NCBI RefSeq assembly: GCF_014203355.1 | Contig: NZ_JACHIR010000001.1 | Coordinates: 6,450,038-6,514,037 of the forward strand | DNA from: Kutzneria kofuensis | Lineage (GTDB): Bacteria > Actinomycetota > Actinomycetes > Mycobacteriales > Pseudonocardiaceae | Direction of reading: 5' to 3' | DNA length: 64,000 bases | Shown: in pieces, positions 43,065 to 51,428 of the stretch | Layout of the letters: each line of letters opens with the position of its first letter | How positions within the stretch are numbered: position 1 is the first letter of the stretch | Made by a program: the position numbers and the translations under genes | Notes under the pieces: model-generated | The model's database searches: none | Seen by the model: only the letters and a program-made list of their open reading frames with translations | What the model was told of the DNA's origin: nothing

Positions 43065-43141
43065 GTGCCCTCCACTCCCTCCGTACTGCCACCGTAGGCG
43101 ATGGCGGCCCCGACGACGGCAGGGGCTGCCGGTGCGGCATT

Positions 43142-43618
43142 TCACGTGCCGAGGCCGGCCACCCCGAAGCCCACCGAGAAGCGTTCGCACCACACCAGGA
43201 CGCTCTTGTACCGCGAGACGTCGGTCCCCGCCGGCACCTCGTAGACCTCGTTGCCGTTGGTCGCCTTCAACGCCCCCAGATCCAGTTGGCCGTCCCGGCC
43301 GAACGTGGAATCCCCGGCGTCCGGCGCCTTGTCCGTCAGCCAGACATGCACCGCCGGGCCGTCGCTCGTGCTGAAGTTCCGCAGCTGCACCACGTACCGG
43401 CCGTCCGCGCCCCGCGCCACCTCGGCCTGGCCGCTCGTCGGGTGCGCCAGCGACCGGAACGTGCCCTTCGCCACCGGCGCGTCCGCCAGCTTCTCGTTGA
43501 TCGTGCTGCTGGTGAACAGTCGCCACGGCTGGAACGCCCACAGCCCCACGCCGACCAGGACGATCACCGCCACCGCCGCAGGAACCACGATCTTGCGCCG
43601 TGCCAGGAGCGCACGCAT
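43142..43618 (-). CDS. Membrane-anchored DM13 domain protein
   Basis: A 158-residue protein with one N-terminal membrane helix (VVPAAVAVIVLVGVGLWAF) and an outside DM13 domain (TSGQAEVARGADGRYVVQLRNFSTSDGPAVHVWLTD; VLVWCERFSVGFGVAGL). The single conserved Cys in VWCERF is the residue proposed to mediate redox or electron transfer in DM13 proteins. Role here unknown; no partner gene is evident. Confidence 0.88.
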   Translation of the reverse strand: MRALLARRKIVVPAAVAVIVLVGVGLWAFQPWRLFTSSTINEKLADAPVAKGTFRSLAHPTSGQAEVARGADGRYVVQLRNFSTSDGPAVHVWLTDKAPDAGDSTFGRDGQLDLGALKATNGNEVYEVPAGTDVSRYKSVLVWCERFSVGFGVAGLGT

Positions 43619-43708
43619 CCAACCACCTCACCCGCCGGGGGCGGCCCCGCCGGCCGGCCCTCTGCCCCTGCAACGACGGCCGGGCGGCGGCATGATCCCG
43701 TTCGGACC

Positions 43709-44629
43709 TTACGAGGCGGTGACGTCCTGTTTGGACGCTTCCCGGACCGCCGGCACGATCTCGTTGGCCCAGCGGCCGAGGGAGAGCGCGTCGGGAGTGC
43801 CGCCCTCCGGCGAGAACAGCATGAAGCCCGACGCGCCGTGATCCACGATGGCCGTGGTCAGTTCCTCGATCCACTGCTCGGTGGAACCGCCGATCCAGCG
43901 GCCGTCACCGTCGCGGGTGGCGGCCAGCGGCTGGTCGGTGATGCGGCCGGGGAAGTTGAACACGGTGCGGATCTCGCGCGGGTCGCGGCCGGCCTTGACG
44001 GCCGCCTCGTCGATTATCGGGCGCGAGCGGCGGTACCGGTCGCTGAGCCAGTCCGCGGCGTGGCCGGGGAGCCAACCGTCGGCGACCCGACCGGTGGCGG
44101 CGAGGGACTTGGCCCCGACGGAGCCGGTCCACACCGGCGGCGCCGCGACCGGGGCCGGCTCGATCTGGTCCACGCGGTAGTGCCGGCCGGTGAAGCTGAC
44201 CGGCTCTCCACCGCCGGACAGCGCCTTGACCAGCGTGATCGCCTCCTCGAACGCGTCCACGGCGTCGCCGGGGGACAGGCGGGGCACGCCCATGTCGGCG
44301 ATCCGGTCCCACAGCCCGCCCGCGCCCATGCCGAGCACGATGCGGCCGTCGGAGAGCGCCGAGAGCGTCGTCACCGCCCGGGCCAGCATCGGGGCCGGCC
44401 TGGTCGGCAGGTTGGTGACGTTGGCAAAGCCCGCCAGGCGTTCCGTGCGGCCGAGGACGTACCCGATCGTGGCGTACGCGTCCAGGCGCTCGGCCAGGTA
44501 GGGGTGGTCCGACAGCGAGAAGAGGTCGAGCCCGGCGCGGTCGGCCTCCTGGGCCATCCGCAGCAGTTCCGCCCGCTCGTCGATGCGGCTGTGCGCGCCG
44601 AACCCGAAAACAACATCCGTTGAAACCAT
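43709..44629 (-). CDS. LLM-class flavin/F420-dependent oxidoreductase
   Basis: A 306-residue luciferase-like barrel protein (RMAQEADRAGLDLFSLSDHPYLAERLD; VTTLSALSDGRIVLGMGAGG; WTGSVGAKSLAATGRVADGWLPG). Actinobacterial members use FMNH2 or reduced F420; cofactor choice is not clear from sequence. ATG 44629 follows GAGGGGG. Its promoter carries two inverted repeats identical in pattern to the one before the adjacent MarR gene, so it is almost certainly a target of that repressor. Confidence 0.92.
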   Translation of the reverse strand: MVSTDVVFGFGAHSRIDERAELLRMAQEADRAGLDLFSLSDHPYLAERLDAYATIGYVLGRTERLAGFANVTNLPTRPAPMLARAVTTLSALSDGRIVLGMGAGGLWDRIADMGVPRLSPGDAVDAFEEAITLVKALSGGGEPVSFTGRHYRVDQIEPAPVAAPPVWTGSVGAKSLAATGRVADGWLPGHAADWLSDRYRRSRPIIDEAAVKAGRDPREIRTVFNFPGRITDQPLAATRDGDGRWIGGSTEQWIEELTTAIVDHGASGFMLFSPEGGTPDALSLGRWANEIVPAVREASKQDVTAS

Positions 44630-44646
44630 GACGGCCCCCTCTGGTA

Positions 44647-44683
44647 GTTCGTGCCACGAACAGTAATAGTTCGTGGCACGAAC
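44647..44683. promoter_or_regulatory. Pair of MarR operators before the LLM oxidoreductase
   Basis: GTTCGTGCCACGAAC (44647-44661) and GTTCGTGGCACGAAC (44669-44683), separated by 7 bp, so centres are 22 bp (two helical turns) apart on one DNA face. They match the site at 45168. Confidence 0.85.
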
Positions 44684-44706
44684 TTCAATCGCTACGGCGT
44701 GACCGC

Positions 44707-45153
44707 TTACTCCCCGAAGACCGCCGGCACGTCGTTGTTCAGCACGATCCGGCTCAGCAACTCGTCCAGCGCCCCGCGCTCGGTGTCGCTGAAGCCTGCC
44801 GGCAGCTCGTCGATGCGGCGGCACGTCTCCGTGTAGAACGTCTCCGCCAGCTCGCTGCCCCGCCGCGTGAGCGAAACCCGGATTCCGCGCGCGTCCTGGG
44901 GATCCTGTCCGCGCTGGACCAGGCCGTTGCGTTCCGTGCGGTCCACCAGGCCCGTCAGGCTCGACTTGGCCAGGCCCAACACCGCGCCCAGTTCGCCCAT
45001 GCCGTACGGCCGTCCCATCAGCACGCACAGCAGTTGCCCCTGTTGGGACGTCAGGCCGTGCTCCCTGGCCGATTCCGCGTACACCGCGTTCACCAGAAAC
45101 GTCGACCGCACCAGTGCGGGCACCACGCCCAACCGACCGTCATCCCTAGTCAC
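44707..45153 (-). CDS. MarR family transcriptional repressor
   Basis: A 148-residue winged-helix regulator (LTSQQGQLLCVLMGRPYGMGELGAVLGLAKSSLTGLVDRTERNGLV; wing GQDPQDARGIRVSLTRRG). No reactive Cys is placed as in OhrR. GTG 45153 lies 14 bp from a copy of the operator, so it should autoregulate and also control the oxidoreductase gene 77 bp downstream, whose promoter has two copies. Inducer unknown. Confidence 0.92.
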   Translation of the reverse strand: MTRDDGRLGVVPALVRSTFLVNAVYAESAREHGLTSQQGQLLCVLMGRPYGMGELGAVLGLAKSSLTGLVDRTERNGLVQRGQDPQDARGIRVSLTRRGSELAETFYTETCRRIDELPAGFSDTERGALDELLSRIVLNNDVPAVFGE

Positions 45154-45167
45154 GCCGCCACCCTACA

Positions 45168-45182
45168 GTTCGTGCGACGAAC
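45168..45182. promoter_or_regulatory. MarR operator before the MarR gene
   Basis: GTTCGTGCGACGAAC, the same 15-bp pattern as the two sites at 44647-44683, lying 15-29 bp upstream of the MarR start. Confidence 0.85.
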
Positions 45183-45270
45183 TTTCCCCGAAGTCGGCAT
45201 ATCCCGAGGGGGAGGGACGCTCCGTGCTTCCGGGTCGACGTGCGAGCGCGGCCGGGGCGCGGCGGCCGGG

Positions 45271-45315
45271 GTTGTCATGACACTAGCTAACTGCTTACGC
45301 TAGTGTCATGACAAC
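45271..45315 (+). promoter_or_regulatory. Promoter/operator with long inverted repeat over the start codon
   Basis: A 17-bp perfect inverted repeat (45271-45287 with 45299-45315; arm GTTGTCATGACACTAGC), each arm holding its own TGTCATGACA palindrome. The right arm contains the ATG of the hydrolase gene (45308). TTGTCA (45272) and TACGCT (45296) with 18-bp spacing could be -35/-10, giving a leaderless transcript. Confidence 0.7.
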
Positions 45316-46225
45316 GGCACGGCGGACGGACGTCGAGTTCGACGCCCGCGACGACATCACCCTGCGCGGCTGGCTCTACCGGCCCGCCGGCGACGGCCCC
45401 TGGCCCGGGGTCGTCATGACCCACGGCTTCGCCGGTGTGAAGGAGGCCTACCTGGAGCCGCTCGCGGAGGCGTTCGCCGACGCGGGCTTCGCCGTGCTGC
45501 TCTACGACCACCGCACCTGGGGCGCCAGCGACGGCCTGCCCCGCCACGACCTCGACCCGTGGCGGCAGGTCGAGGACATGCGCACCGCGGTGACGTTCCT
45601 GCGCGGCCGGCCCGAGGTCGACCCGGCCCGGATCGGGGTCTGGGGCACGAGTTACAGCGGCGGTCACGCCATCGTGGTCGGCGCGCTGGACCACCGGGTC
45701 GCCGCCGTCGTCGCGCAGGCGCCGGCGATCAGCAACTACCAGAGTTCCCTGCGGCGCTCCACCCCCGACCAGGTCGAGGCCCTGCTGGCGGCGATCGACC
45801 GCGATCGCACGGCCACCCTGGCCGGGGCCGAGCCCGCGGTCCTGCCGGTCGTCGGCGACGATCCGGCGCGGCCGGCCGCGTTCCGGTCGGCCGAGGCGAT
45901 CGACTTCTACGGCTCGCCCGAGGTCGCGGCGGCCGGCTGGGTCAACGAGATCACCCTGCGCTCGCTGGACTGGGCCCGCGGCTACGAGCCGGGCGCGTTC
46001 ATCGGCCGGGTCTCGCCCAAGCCGCTGCTGATGATCGTGGCCACGCGGGACGAGCTGACGCTGACCGATCTCGCGCTCGCCGCCTACGAAAACGCGCTGG
46101 AGCCCAAGAAGCTGGTGCTGATCGACGGCGGTCACTTCACCCCGTACGCCCGGCCCGGCCGGGACACCGCCGGCTTCGTCGCCGCCCGCGACGCCGCCGT
46201 GGCCTGGTTCGCCGAGCACCTCTGA
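45308..46225 (+). CDS. Alpha/beta hydrolase (CocE/dienelactone hydrolase-like)
   Basis: A 305-residue hydrolase: oxyanion-side MTHGFAGVKEAYLEP, nucleophile region GTSYSGGHA (Ser115), acid-region VATRDELT and His in DGGHFTPYA. The GTSYSGG form is that of CocE/X-Pro-like esterases. It is the first gene of a four-gene operon with an MBL hydrolase, a CGNR regulator and a thioesterase. The ATG lies inside the operator arm, consistent with leaderless translation. The substrate is probably an ester or lactone; no more can be said. Confidence 0.9.
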   Translation: MTTARRTDVEFDARDDITLRGWLYRPAGDGPWPGVVMTHGFAGVKEAYLEPLAEAFADAGFAVLLYDHRTWGASDGLPRHDLDPWRQVEDMRTAVTFLRGRPEVDPARIGVWGTSYSGGHAIVVGALDHRVAAVVAQAPAISNYQSSLRRSTPDQVEALLAAIDRDRTATLAGAEPAVLPVVGDDPARPAAFRSAEAIDFYGSPEVAAAGWVNEITLRSLDWARGYEPGAFIGRVSPKPLLMIVATRDELTLTDLALAAYENALEPKKLVLIDGGHFTPYARPGRDTAGFVAARDAAVAWFAEHL

Positions 46226-46238
46226 GCTGGAGCCCACC

Positions 46239-47093
46239 ATGTCTCTCGACTACGAAGTCCTGATCTCCGACCCGATCCCGCAGAGCATCAAGGAGTTGGT
46301 GCCCAACGGTGACCGCCGCATGTTCTCGCCGATCTCCAGCACCCTGATCTACGGCTCGGACGACGCCGTGCTGGTGGATCCGCCGCTGACCGTCGACCAG
46401 ACCGCGGCCATCGGCGACCGGATCGAGCGCAGCGGCAAGCGGCTCACCCACATCTTCGCCACGCACGGCCACGCTGACCACTGGTTCGGCGCCGGCCCGC
46501 TCAGCAAGCGCTTTCCCGGGGCCCGGGTCGTCGCGTCCGCCGGCACCATCGCCCAGATGCGTGTGCACGCCGACCCCGACTTCCGGGCCCGCTTCTGGGA
46601 CCGGCTGTTCCCAGGCCAGCTCCCGGACAGTCCCGTGTCGGCCGAAACCGTGTCGGGCAACCGGTTCCAGCTGGAGGGGCACGACCTCGTGATCGTCGAG
46701 GTCGGGCACAGCGACACCGACGACACGTCCGTGCTGCACGTGCCCGACCTCGGCCTGGTCGTCGCCGGGGACGTCATCTACAACGGCGTGCACCAGTACC
46801 TCGCCGAGTCGGCCGACGGCGGGCTGGACGCGTGGCTGGCCGCGATCGATCGGGTCGAGCAGCTGGGCGCGCGGCACATCACGGCCGGGCACAAGGACGC
46901 CGGTCTGGACGACGACGCCGGCCGGGCGATCGCCGAGACCCGCCGGTACCTGCTCGACGCCCGGGAGCTGCTGGCCGTGCACGCCAGCGCCGAGGACTTC
47001 TTCCACGCCATGCTCGAACGCCACCCGTCCCGCCTCAACGCCGGTGCGCTGTGGAATGGTGCGTCGACGCTGTACCGCAGAGGAGGAGCATGA
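46239..47093 (+). CDS. MBL-fold metallo-hydrolase
   Basis: A 284-residue metallo-beta-lactamase-fold protein with intact zinc motif THGHADHW (His76, His78, Asp80, His81), later ligands in EVGHSDTDDT and VAGDVIYN, and a final His in ITAGHKDA. A C-terminal helical extension follows. Begins 13 bp after the hydrolase gene, so the two may act on successive intermediates of one pathway. The stop overlaps the next start by ATGA. Confidence 0.92.
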   Translation: MSLDYEVLISDPIPQSIKELVPNGDRRMFSPISSTLIYGSDDAVLVDPPLTVDQTAAIGDRIERSGKRLTHIFATHGHADHWFGAGPLSKRFPGARVVASAGTIAQMRVHADPDFRARFWDRLFPGQLPDSPVSAETVSGNRFQLEGHDLVIVEVGHSDTDDTSVLHVPDLGLVVAGDVIYNGVHQYLAESADGGLDAWLAAIDRVEQLGARHITAGHKDAGLDDDAGRAIAETRRYLLDARELLAVHASAEDFFHAMLERHPSRLNAGALWNGASTLYRRGGA

Positions 47094-47695
47094 CCATCAC
47101 CACGCAGTGGGCCGCCACCGAACGCATCGAGGGCCTCGTCCCGGCGCCCGGCGGACTGGGGTTCGTGCAGGACTTCCTGAACACCTGTTCGGACGGCATC
47201 CCGGCGCCCCGGCACCGGCACGACGACCTCCTGGCGGACCTGGCCTCGGCCCGGAAGTGGTTGGCCGGCGCGGTGTCGTCGCTGGCCGAACACCGCGGGC
47301 CGCTGACCGCCCCGCGACTGACCGCGGAGGATCTCGACCCGCTGGTGGCGCTGCGCCGCCAGCTGCGCGGCCTGGTCGTCGGCGAGACCACTGTGGACGG
47401 TCTGGCCGGCGCGGCGGTCGTCGAGGTGGCCCCGGGGCCGTCCTTCGCGCTGCGGCCGGCCGGCGACGGCTGGCGCTGGATCGCCGCCGCCGCGCTGGCC
47501 GAATGCTTCCTGGCCCAGGAGAACGGCACCTGGCGCCGGCTCAAGGCCTGCCGCAACCCCGTATGCCCGGCCACGTTCTACGACCACACCCGCAACAACA
47601 ACGGCGTCTGGCACAGCGTGCGATCCTGCGGCAACCCGGCCAACCTCCGGGCCTCGCGGGCCCGCAAACGCGCCGCCGAAGGGATCGACTCGTGA
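47090..47695 (+). CDS. CGNR zinc-finger (ABATE domain) regulator
   Basis: A 201-residue protein with an N-terminal ABATE-type ligand-binding domain and a C-terminal CGNR zinc finger (CRNPVCPATFYDHTRNNNGVW then SCGNPANLRASRARKR). Such proteins are thought to be stress-induced DNA-binding regulators. It is inside the operon and is the only regulator near the 17-bp inverted repeat, making it the main candidate to bind there. Start ATG overlaps the MBL stop and has GAGGAGG upstream. Confidence 0.9.
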   Translation: MTITTQWAATERIEGLVPAPGGLGFVQDFLNTCSDGIPAPRHRHDDLLADLASARKWLAGAVSSLAEHRGPLTAPRLTAEDLDPLVALRRQLRGLVVGETTVDGLAGAAVVEVAPGPSFALRPAGDGWRWIAAAALAECFLAQENGTWRRLKACRNPVCPATFYDHTRNNNGVWHSVRSCGNPANLRASRARKRAAEGIDS

Positions 47696-48492
47696 CCACC
47701 TTCGCCGATGTCACCGCCGTCTCCACCATGGCCCCGTTCGCGTTCACCGTCGACATCAGTCCACGATGGACGATCGCGGGGCACCCCAACGGCGGCTACC
47801 TGCTGGCCATGGTCGGCCGCGCCGTCGCCGAGCTCAGCACGCAGCCCCATGTGCTCGCGGCCAGCGCCCACTTCCTGCGCTCGCCCGAGCCCGGGCCGGC
47901 CCAGATCCACGTCGAGCCGTTGCGCACCGGCCGGACGACCAGCCAACTGCGCGGCCGGCTGCTGGTCGACGACACGCCGTGCGTGGAGGCCCTGTTCACC
48001 ATGGGCACGATCGCGCCGACGCCCGGTCCGGCCTGGCAGGACAGCCTGCCCGACCCGGCCATGACCGACCCCGCTGTGGCGATCCGGCTGGGGCCGGTCA
48101 CCCCGGCCGGCCAGCCAGCCGCGATCATGGCCGAGGCCGAGGTGCGGCTCGATCCCGACTGCCACCGGGCGTTCGCCGGCTCGCCGAGCGGCCGCGGTGA
48201 GATCCGAGGCTGGCTCGCCCTGCCCGGCGGCGCGTCCTTCGACCCGGTCTCCCTGCTGTACGCGGTGGACGCGTTTCCGGCCGCCACGTTCGACATCGCC
48301 ACGACCGGCTGGGTTCCCACCCTGGAACTGACCGCGTACCTGCGGGCTCTGCCGGCGCCGGGACCACTGCGGGTGGTGAACAAGGCCCGGCTGGTCGACG
48401 GGCCGTGGGTCGACCAGGCCTGTCACGTCTGGGACAGCACCGGACGGCTGGTGGCGCAGGCCACCCAGCTCGCCGGCGTGCGACTGCCGTGA
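47692..48492 (+). CDS. Acyl-CoA thioesterase-like protein (double hotdog)
   Basis: A 266-residue protein with two hotdog halves: FTVDISPRWTIAGHPNGGYLLAMVGRAVAEL, ASAHFLRSPEPGPAQIHVEPLRTGRTTSQLRGRLL, and a C-terminal part ending WDSTGRLVAQATQLAGVRLP, typical of TesB-like/thioesterase-family proteins. It would cleave an acyl-thioester. GTG start overlaps the CGNR stop (GTGA). Last intact gene of the operon. Confidence 0.88.
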   Translation: MTTFADVTAVSTMAPFAFTVDISPRWTIAGHPNGGYLLAMVGRAVAELSTQPHVLAASAHFLRSPEPGPAQIHVEPLRTGRTTSQLRGRLLVDDTPCVEALFTMGTIAPTPGPAWQDSLPDPAMTDPAVAIRLGPVTPAGQPAAIMAEAEVRLDPDCHRAFAGSPSGRGEIRGWLALPGGASFDPVSLLYAVDAFPAATFDIATTGWVPTLELTAYLRALPAPGPLRVVNKARLVDGPWVDQACHVWDSTGRLVAQATQLAGVRLP

Positions 48493-48507
48493 TTCTCACG
48501 CCCGCCG

Positions 48508-49146
48508 GTGATCCACGATCAGCTCCGCGCCGAAGCCCGGTGCGAGCAGCCCGAAGCCGATGCCGACGAGCACGTGTACGCCGCAGAACCGATCCAGCTC
48601 GACGTCACCGATCCTGCCTCGGTCACCGCGGCCGCTGCCGAAATCTCCGATGTCACTGTCGTCATCAACAACGCTGGCGCGGCCAACCGCTCCAGCCTGC
48701 TCGCTGACGACCTCACTGACGCGCGTGCTCTCTTCGAGACGAACTTCTGGGGCGCGCTCACCGTGACCAACGCATTCGCACCCGCGCTGCGGGCCAACCG
48801 CGGGACCGTGCTCAACGTGCTCTCCGTGCTCAGTTGGCTGGCGATCGGTGACGCCTACAGTGCTACGAAGGCCGCGCTCTGGTCGGCCACCAACACCCAA
48901 CGGATCAAGCTCGCGCCCGACGGCGTGCACGTCGCGGCGCTCCACCTCGGCTACGCCGACACGCCGATGGCCCGTGACGTCGACGCCCCGAAGCTCGCCG
49001 CGGACGATGTCGTCCGCGCAGCCTACGACGGCATCGAAACCGGTGAGCTCGAGATCCTCGCCGACGAGATCAGCCGCCAGGTCAAGGCCGGCCTCGCCGG
49101 CCCCATCGAAGGCCTTTACCCACAGCTGGACCGAGCCAGCACGTGA
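48508..49146 (+). pseudogene. 5'-truncated short-chain dehydrogenase
   Basis: The frame reads as an SDR from about 48571 (HVYAAEPIQLDVTDPASV) through INNAG, the catalytic YSATK (Tyr-x-x-x-Lys) and a normal C-terminus, but the first 35-45 residues with the TGxxxGIG cofactor loop are absent. In their place is an acidic stretch without homology (RCEQPEADADE). Neither other plus-strand frame restores the missing part. It starts 16 bp after the thioesterase stop. Without the dinucleotide loop it is unlikely to work; a deletion or rearrangement at about 48500-48570 is the simplest explanation. Confidence 0.65.
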
Positions 49147-49220
49147 ACCGGGAGCCGGCTTCACCTGTAAGCACGGCGCTGACAGCTCATGCGGGGCCCG
49201 ACGTCACGAATGCCGGGCGG

Positions 49221-49883
49221 CTATGACCCGAACTTCGTCCACTGCCCTTCGGAGACCACCTCGACGGAGCCGTCGATGACCTTGATGGCCGTCTGTTCGT
49301 CGATGGCGTAGGCCGGGACGCCGATGTCGGCCGCCCACCGCTCTGCGTCAGCCGGTGTGTTCGTCGGGAAAGCGTTCAGGTGCGGGAAGATCGAGAAGTC
49401 GACGACTCCCAGGGTGCGGTCGTCCGGCGCGGCCGGCCACTCCACGAAGTACGCTCCGATCCGGGGCGTCATCACCATGCTTCCGGCACTCACTCCCACC
49501 CAGACCAAGTCGGGCAGCGAAAGCAGCAGATCGGCCAGCCCGGACTCCCGCATCCAGTGGCACAGGTACGTCGCGTCGCCGCCGTCGACCAGGAGCACGT
49601 CCGCCTCCCGGACCCAGGGAACCCAGCGCTCCGTGCCTATGGTGGGAAGTGCGGTGAGCTCGAGGACACCGAGCGACGCCCAGCCCAGGCCCGAGAAGTG
49701 CTGCCACACGGGCTCGGCGGCTACGAATCCCCGCACCGATGTCGGACCGCACATCGGGTGGCCCCACTGTGCTGTCGGGACGCAGAGGGCGTGGCATTCG
49801 GAGATCGGCTTACCCAGAAGCTCCACGAGCGCCGAGTGGATGCTCGGGTTCGTGACTCCACCTGACGTAAGCAGGAGCTTCAC
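49221..49883 (-). CDS. Peptidase E-like protein (S51, type 1 glutamine amidotransferase fold)
   Basis: A 220-residue protein with the S51 layout: KLLLTSGGVTN at the N-terminus, LLVDGGDATYL, nucleophile-elbow VGVSAGSMVM and a His in DFSIFPHL. Peptidase E cleaves Asp-X dipeptides, but many actinobacterial relatives have unknown substrates. GTG 49883 follows GGAGGCACCT; the longer frame to 50090 would run into a divergent gene. Single gene. Confidence 0.88.
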   Translation of the reverse strand: MKLLLTSGGVTNPSIHSALVELLGKPISECHALCVPTAQWGHPMCGPTSVRGFVAAEPVWQHFSGLGWASLGVLELTALPTIGTERWVPWVREADVLLVDGGDATYLCHWMRESGLADLLLSLPDLVWVGVSAGSMVMTPRIGAYFVEWPAAPDDRTLGVVDFSIFPHLNAFPTNTPADAERWAADIGVPAYAIDEQTAIKVIDGSVEVVSEGQWTKFGS

Positions 49884-50079
49884 AGGTGCCTCCAAATTCG
49901 CGTGCGGAAGGCGGATGTGCCTGACGACCAAGAGACCGAGCTGGGAATCATCGTAGTTTTGCCACGGTGTCGGCCACACCCCTGCGTCGAACGAGCCCTC
50001 GCCGAGCATTCGCCGGGTCCGGGTCCGCGACGCCGCCGTGGACGAGCGATCTCGCCGGGCCGTGTGAGACACTCCGCCG

Positions 50080-50652
50080 GTGACTCGCAAGTTGTGTCTC
50101 GCCCAGGAACCCGAGGCTGACGCCCTGCTCGCCCGCGACTACCTCGCGCTCTTGTTCGGCATGCTACTTGATCAACAGGTGCCGATGGAGAAGGCGTTCA
50201 AGGGGCCGAAGCTGATCCTGGACCGGATGGGCGTGTTCGACGTTCACCGGGTCGCCGAGGCCGATCCGGAGGAGTTCGCCGCGCTGGTGTCGACCCCGCC
50301 GGCCATCCACCGTTTCCCCGGCTCCATGGCCAAGCGCCTTCAGACCCTGGCCCAGTTCCTGGTCGAGCACTACGACGGCAAGGTGGAGTCGATCTGGAAG
50401 CAGGGCAAGCCGGACGGCGCGGAGGTGCTGAAGCGGCTGACGGCGTTGCCCGGCTTCGGTGACCAGAAGGCGCGGATCTTCTTGGCGTTGCTGGGAAAGC
50501 AGATGGGTGTGAAGCCCGTGGGTTGGCGCGAGGCCGCTGGTGCGTACGGCGAGGAGGGTTCTCGTCGGAGCGTGGCGGATGTGGTGGACGCGAAGTCGCT
50601 GGGCGAGGTGCGGGCGTTCAAGAAGGCGGCGAAGGCAGCGGCCAAGGGCTAG
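50080..50652 (+). CDS. HhH-GPD-type base excision DNA repair protein
   Basis: A 190-residue protein with the endonuclease III/AlkA fold: FGMLLDQQVPMEKAFKGP at the N-terminal helices and a helix-hairpin-helix LTALPGFGDQKARIFLALLG. No iron-sulphur cluster Cys are present and the GPD Asp position is not obvious, so glycosylase activity is uncertain. A Lys/Ala-rich C-terminal tail ends the protein. GTG 50080. Single gene. Confidence 0.85.
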   Translation: MTRKLCLAQEPEADALLARDYLALLFGMLLDQQVPMEKAFKGPKLILDRMGVFDVHRVAEADPEEFAALVSTPPAIHRFPGSMAKRLQTLAQFLVEHYDGKVESIWKQGKPDGAEVLKRLTALPGFGDQKARIFLALLGKQMGVKPVGWREAAGAYGEEGSRRSVADVVDAKSLGEVRAFKKAAKAAAKG

Positions 50653-50687
50653 TTCGCGCGAGATCGTTCGTCGTGTCGGCCGGAGGC

Positions 50688-51428
50688 TCAGGCGAGGAAG
50701 CCGCCGTCGACGGCGAGGTGGGCGCCGGTGATGTAGGACGCCTCGTCCGAGAGCAGAAACGCCACCGCGGCGGCGATCTCCTCGCCGGTGCCGATCCGGC
50801 CGAGCGGCACGCCACGCTCGGCGACGCGCCGCGTTCCGGCCGGGTCGGCCTCGGTCATCTCCGACTCGATGATGCCCGGCTGCAGCTCGTTGACGCGGAT
50901 GCCGCGCGACCCGTACTCCTTCGCGGCGGTGCGGGTGAGGCCGCGGATCCCGTGCTTGGCGGTCGAATACTGCACGGCCGGCCCGCCGAGGTCGGCGAAA
51001 ACGCTGGAAATGTTGACGATCGCGCCGCCGCCGCTGGCCAGCATCGCCGGGATCTCGTACCGCAGGCCGTAGAACAGGCCGTCGAGGTTGATGCTCCGCA
51101 CCCGCTGCCACTCCTCCAGCGGCAGCTCCCCGGTCGGGATCTGCCGGCCGGCCACGCCGGCATTGTTGACGGCGTAGTGCAGCGCGCCGAAGTGCGAGAC
51201 CGTCTCGGCGACGGCCCGTTCGACGTCGGCGGCGTCGCCGACGTCGGCGGAGACGGCCAGCGCCCGTCCGCCCGCCTTCTCGATCTCCTCGACGACCTCG
51301 TCGAGCTTGTTGGCCCGCCGGCCGACGACCGTGACCGCGGCGCCGCGCCCGGCCAGTAGCACCGCCGTCGCCCGGCCCATCCCGCTGCCGGCGCCGGTCA
51401 CGATCGCGACCTTGCCCGTGAAACTCAT
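50688..51428 (-). CDS. Short-chain dehydrogenase/reductase (classical)
   Basis: A 246-residue SDR with TGAGSGMGR, VNNAGVAG, catalytic Ser in NISSVF, YSTAK, and the PG motif ELQPGIIESEM; it ends GAHLAVDGGFLA as in FabG-like members. The ATG overlaps the stop of the upstream SDR gene (ATGA), so the two are one operon and may carry out linked steps. Substrate unknown. Confidence 0.92.
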   Translation of the reverse strand: MSFTGKVAIVTGAGSGMGRATAVLLAGRGAAVTVVGRRANKLDEVVEEIEKAGGRALAVSADVGDAADVERAVAETVSHFGALHYAVNNAGVAGRQIPTGELPLEEWQRVRSINLDGLFYGLRYEIPAMLASGGGAIVNISSVFADLGGPAVQYSTAKHGIRGLTRTAAKEYGSRGIRVNELQPGIIESEMTEADPAGTRRVAERGVPLGRIGTGEEIAAAVAFLLSDEASYITGAHLAVDGGFLA

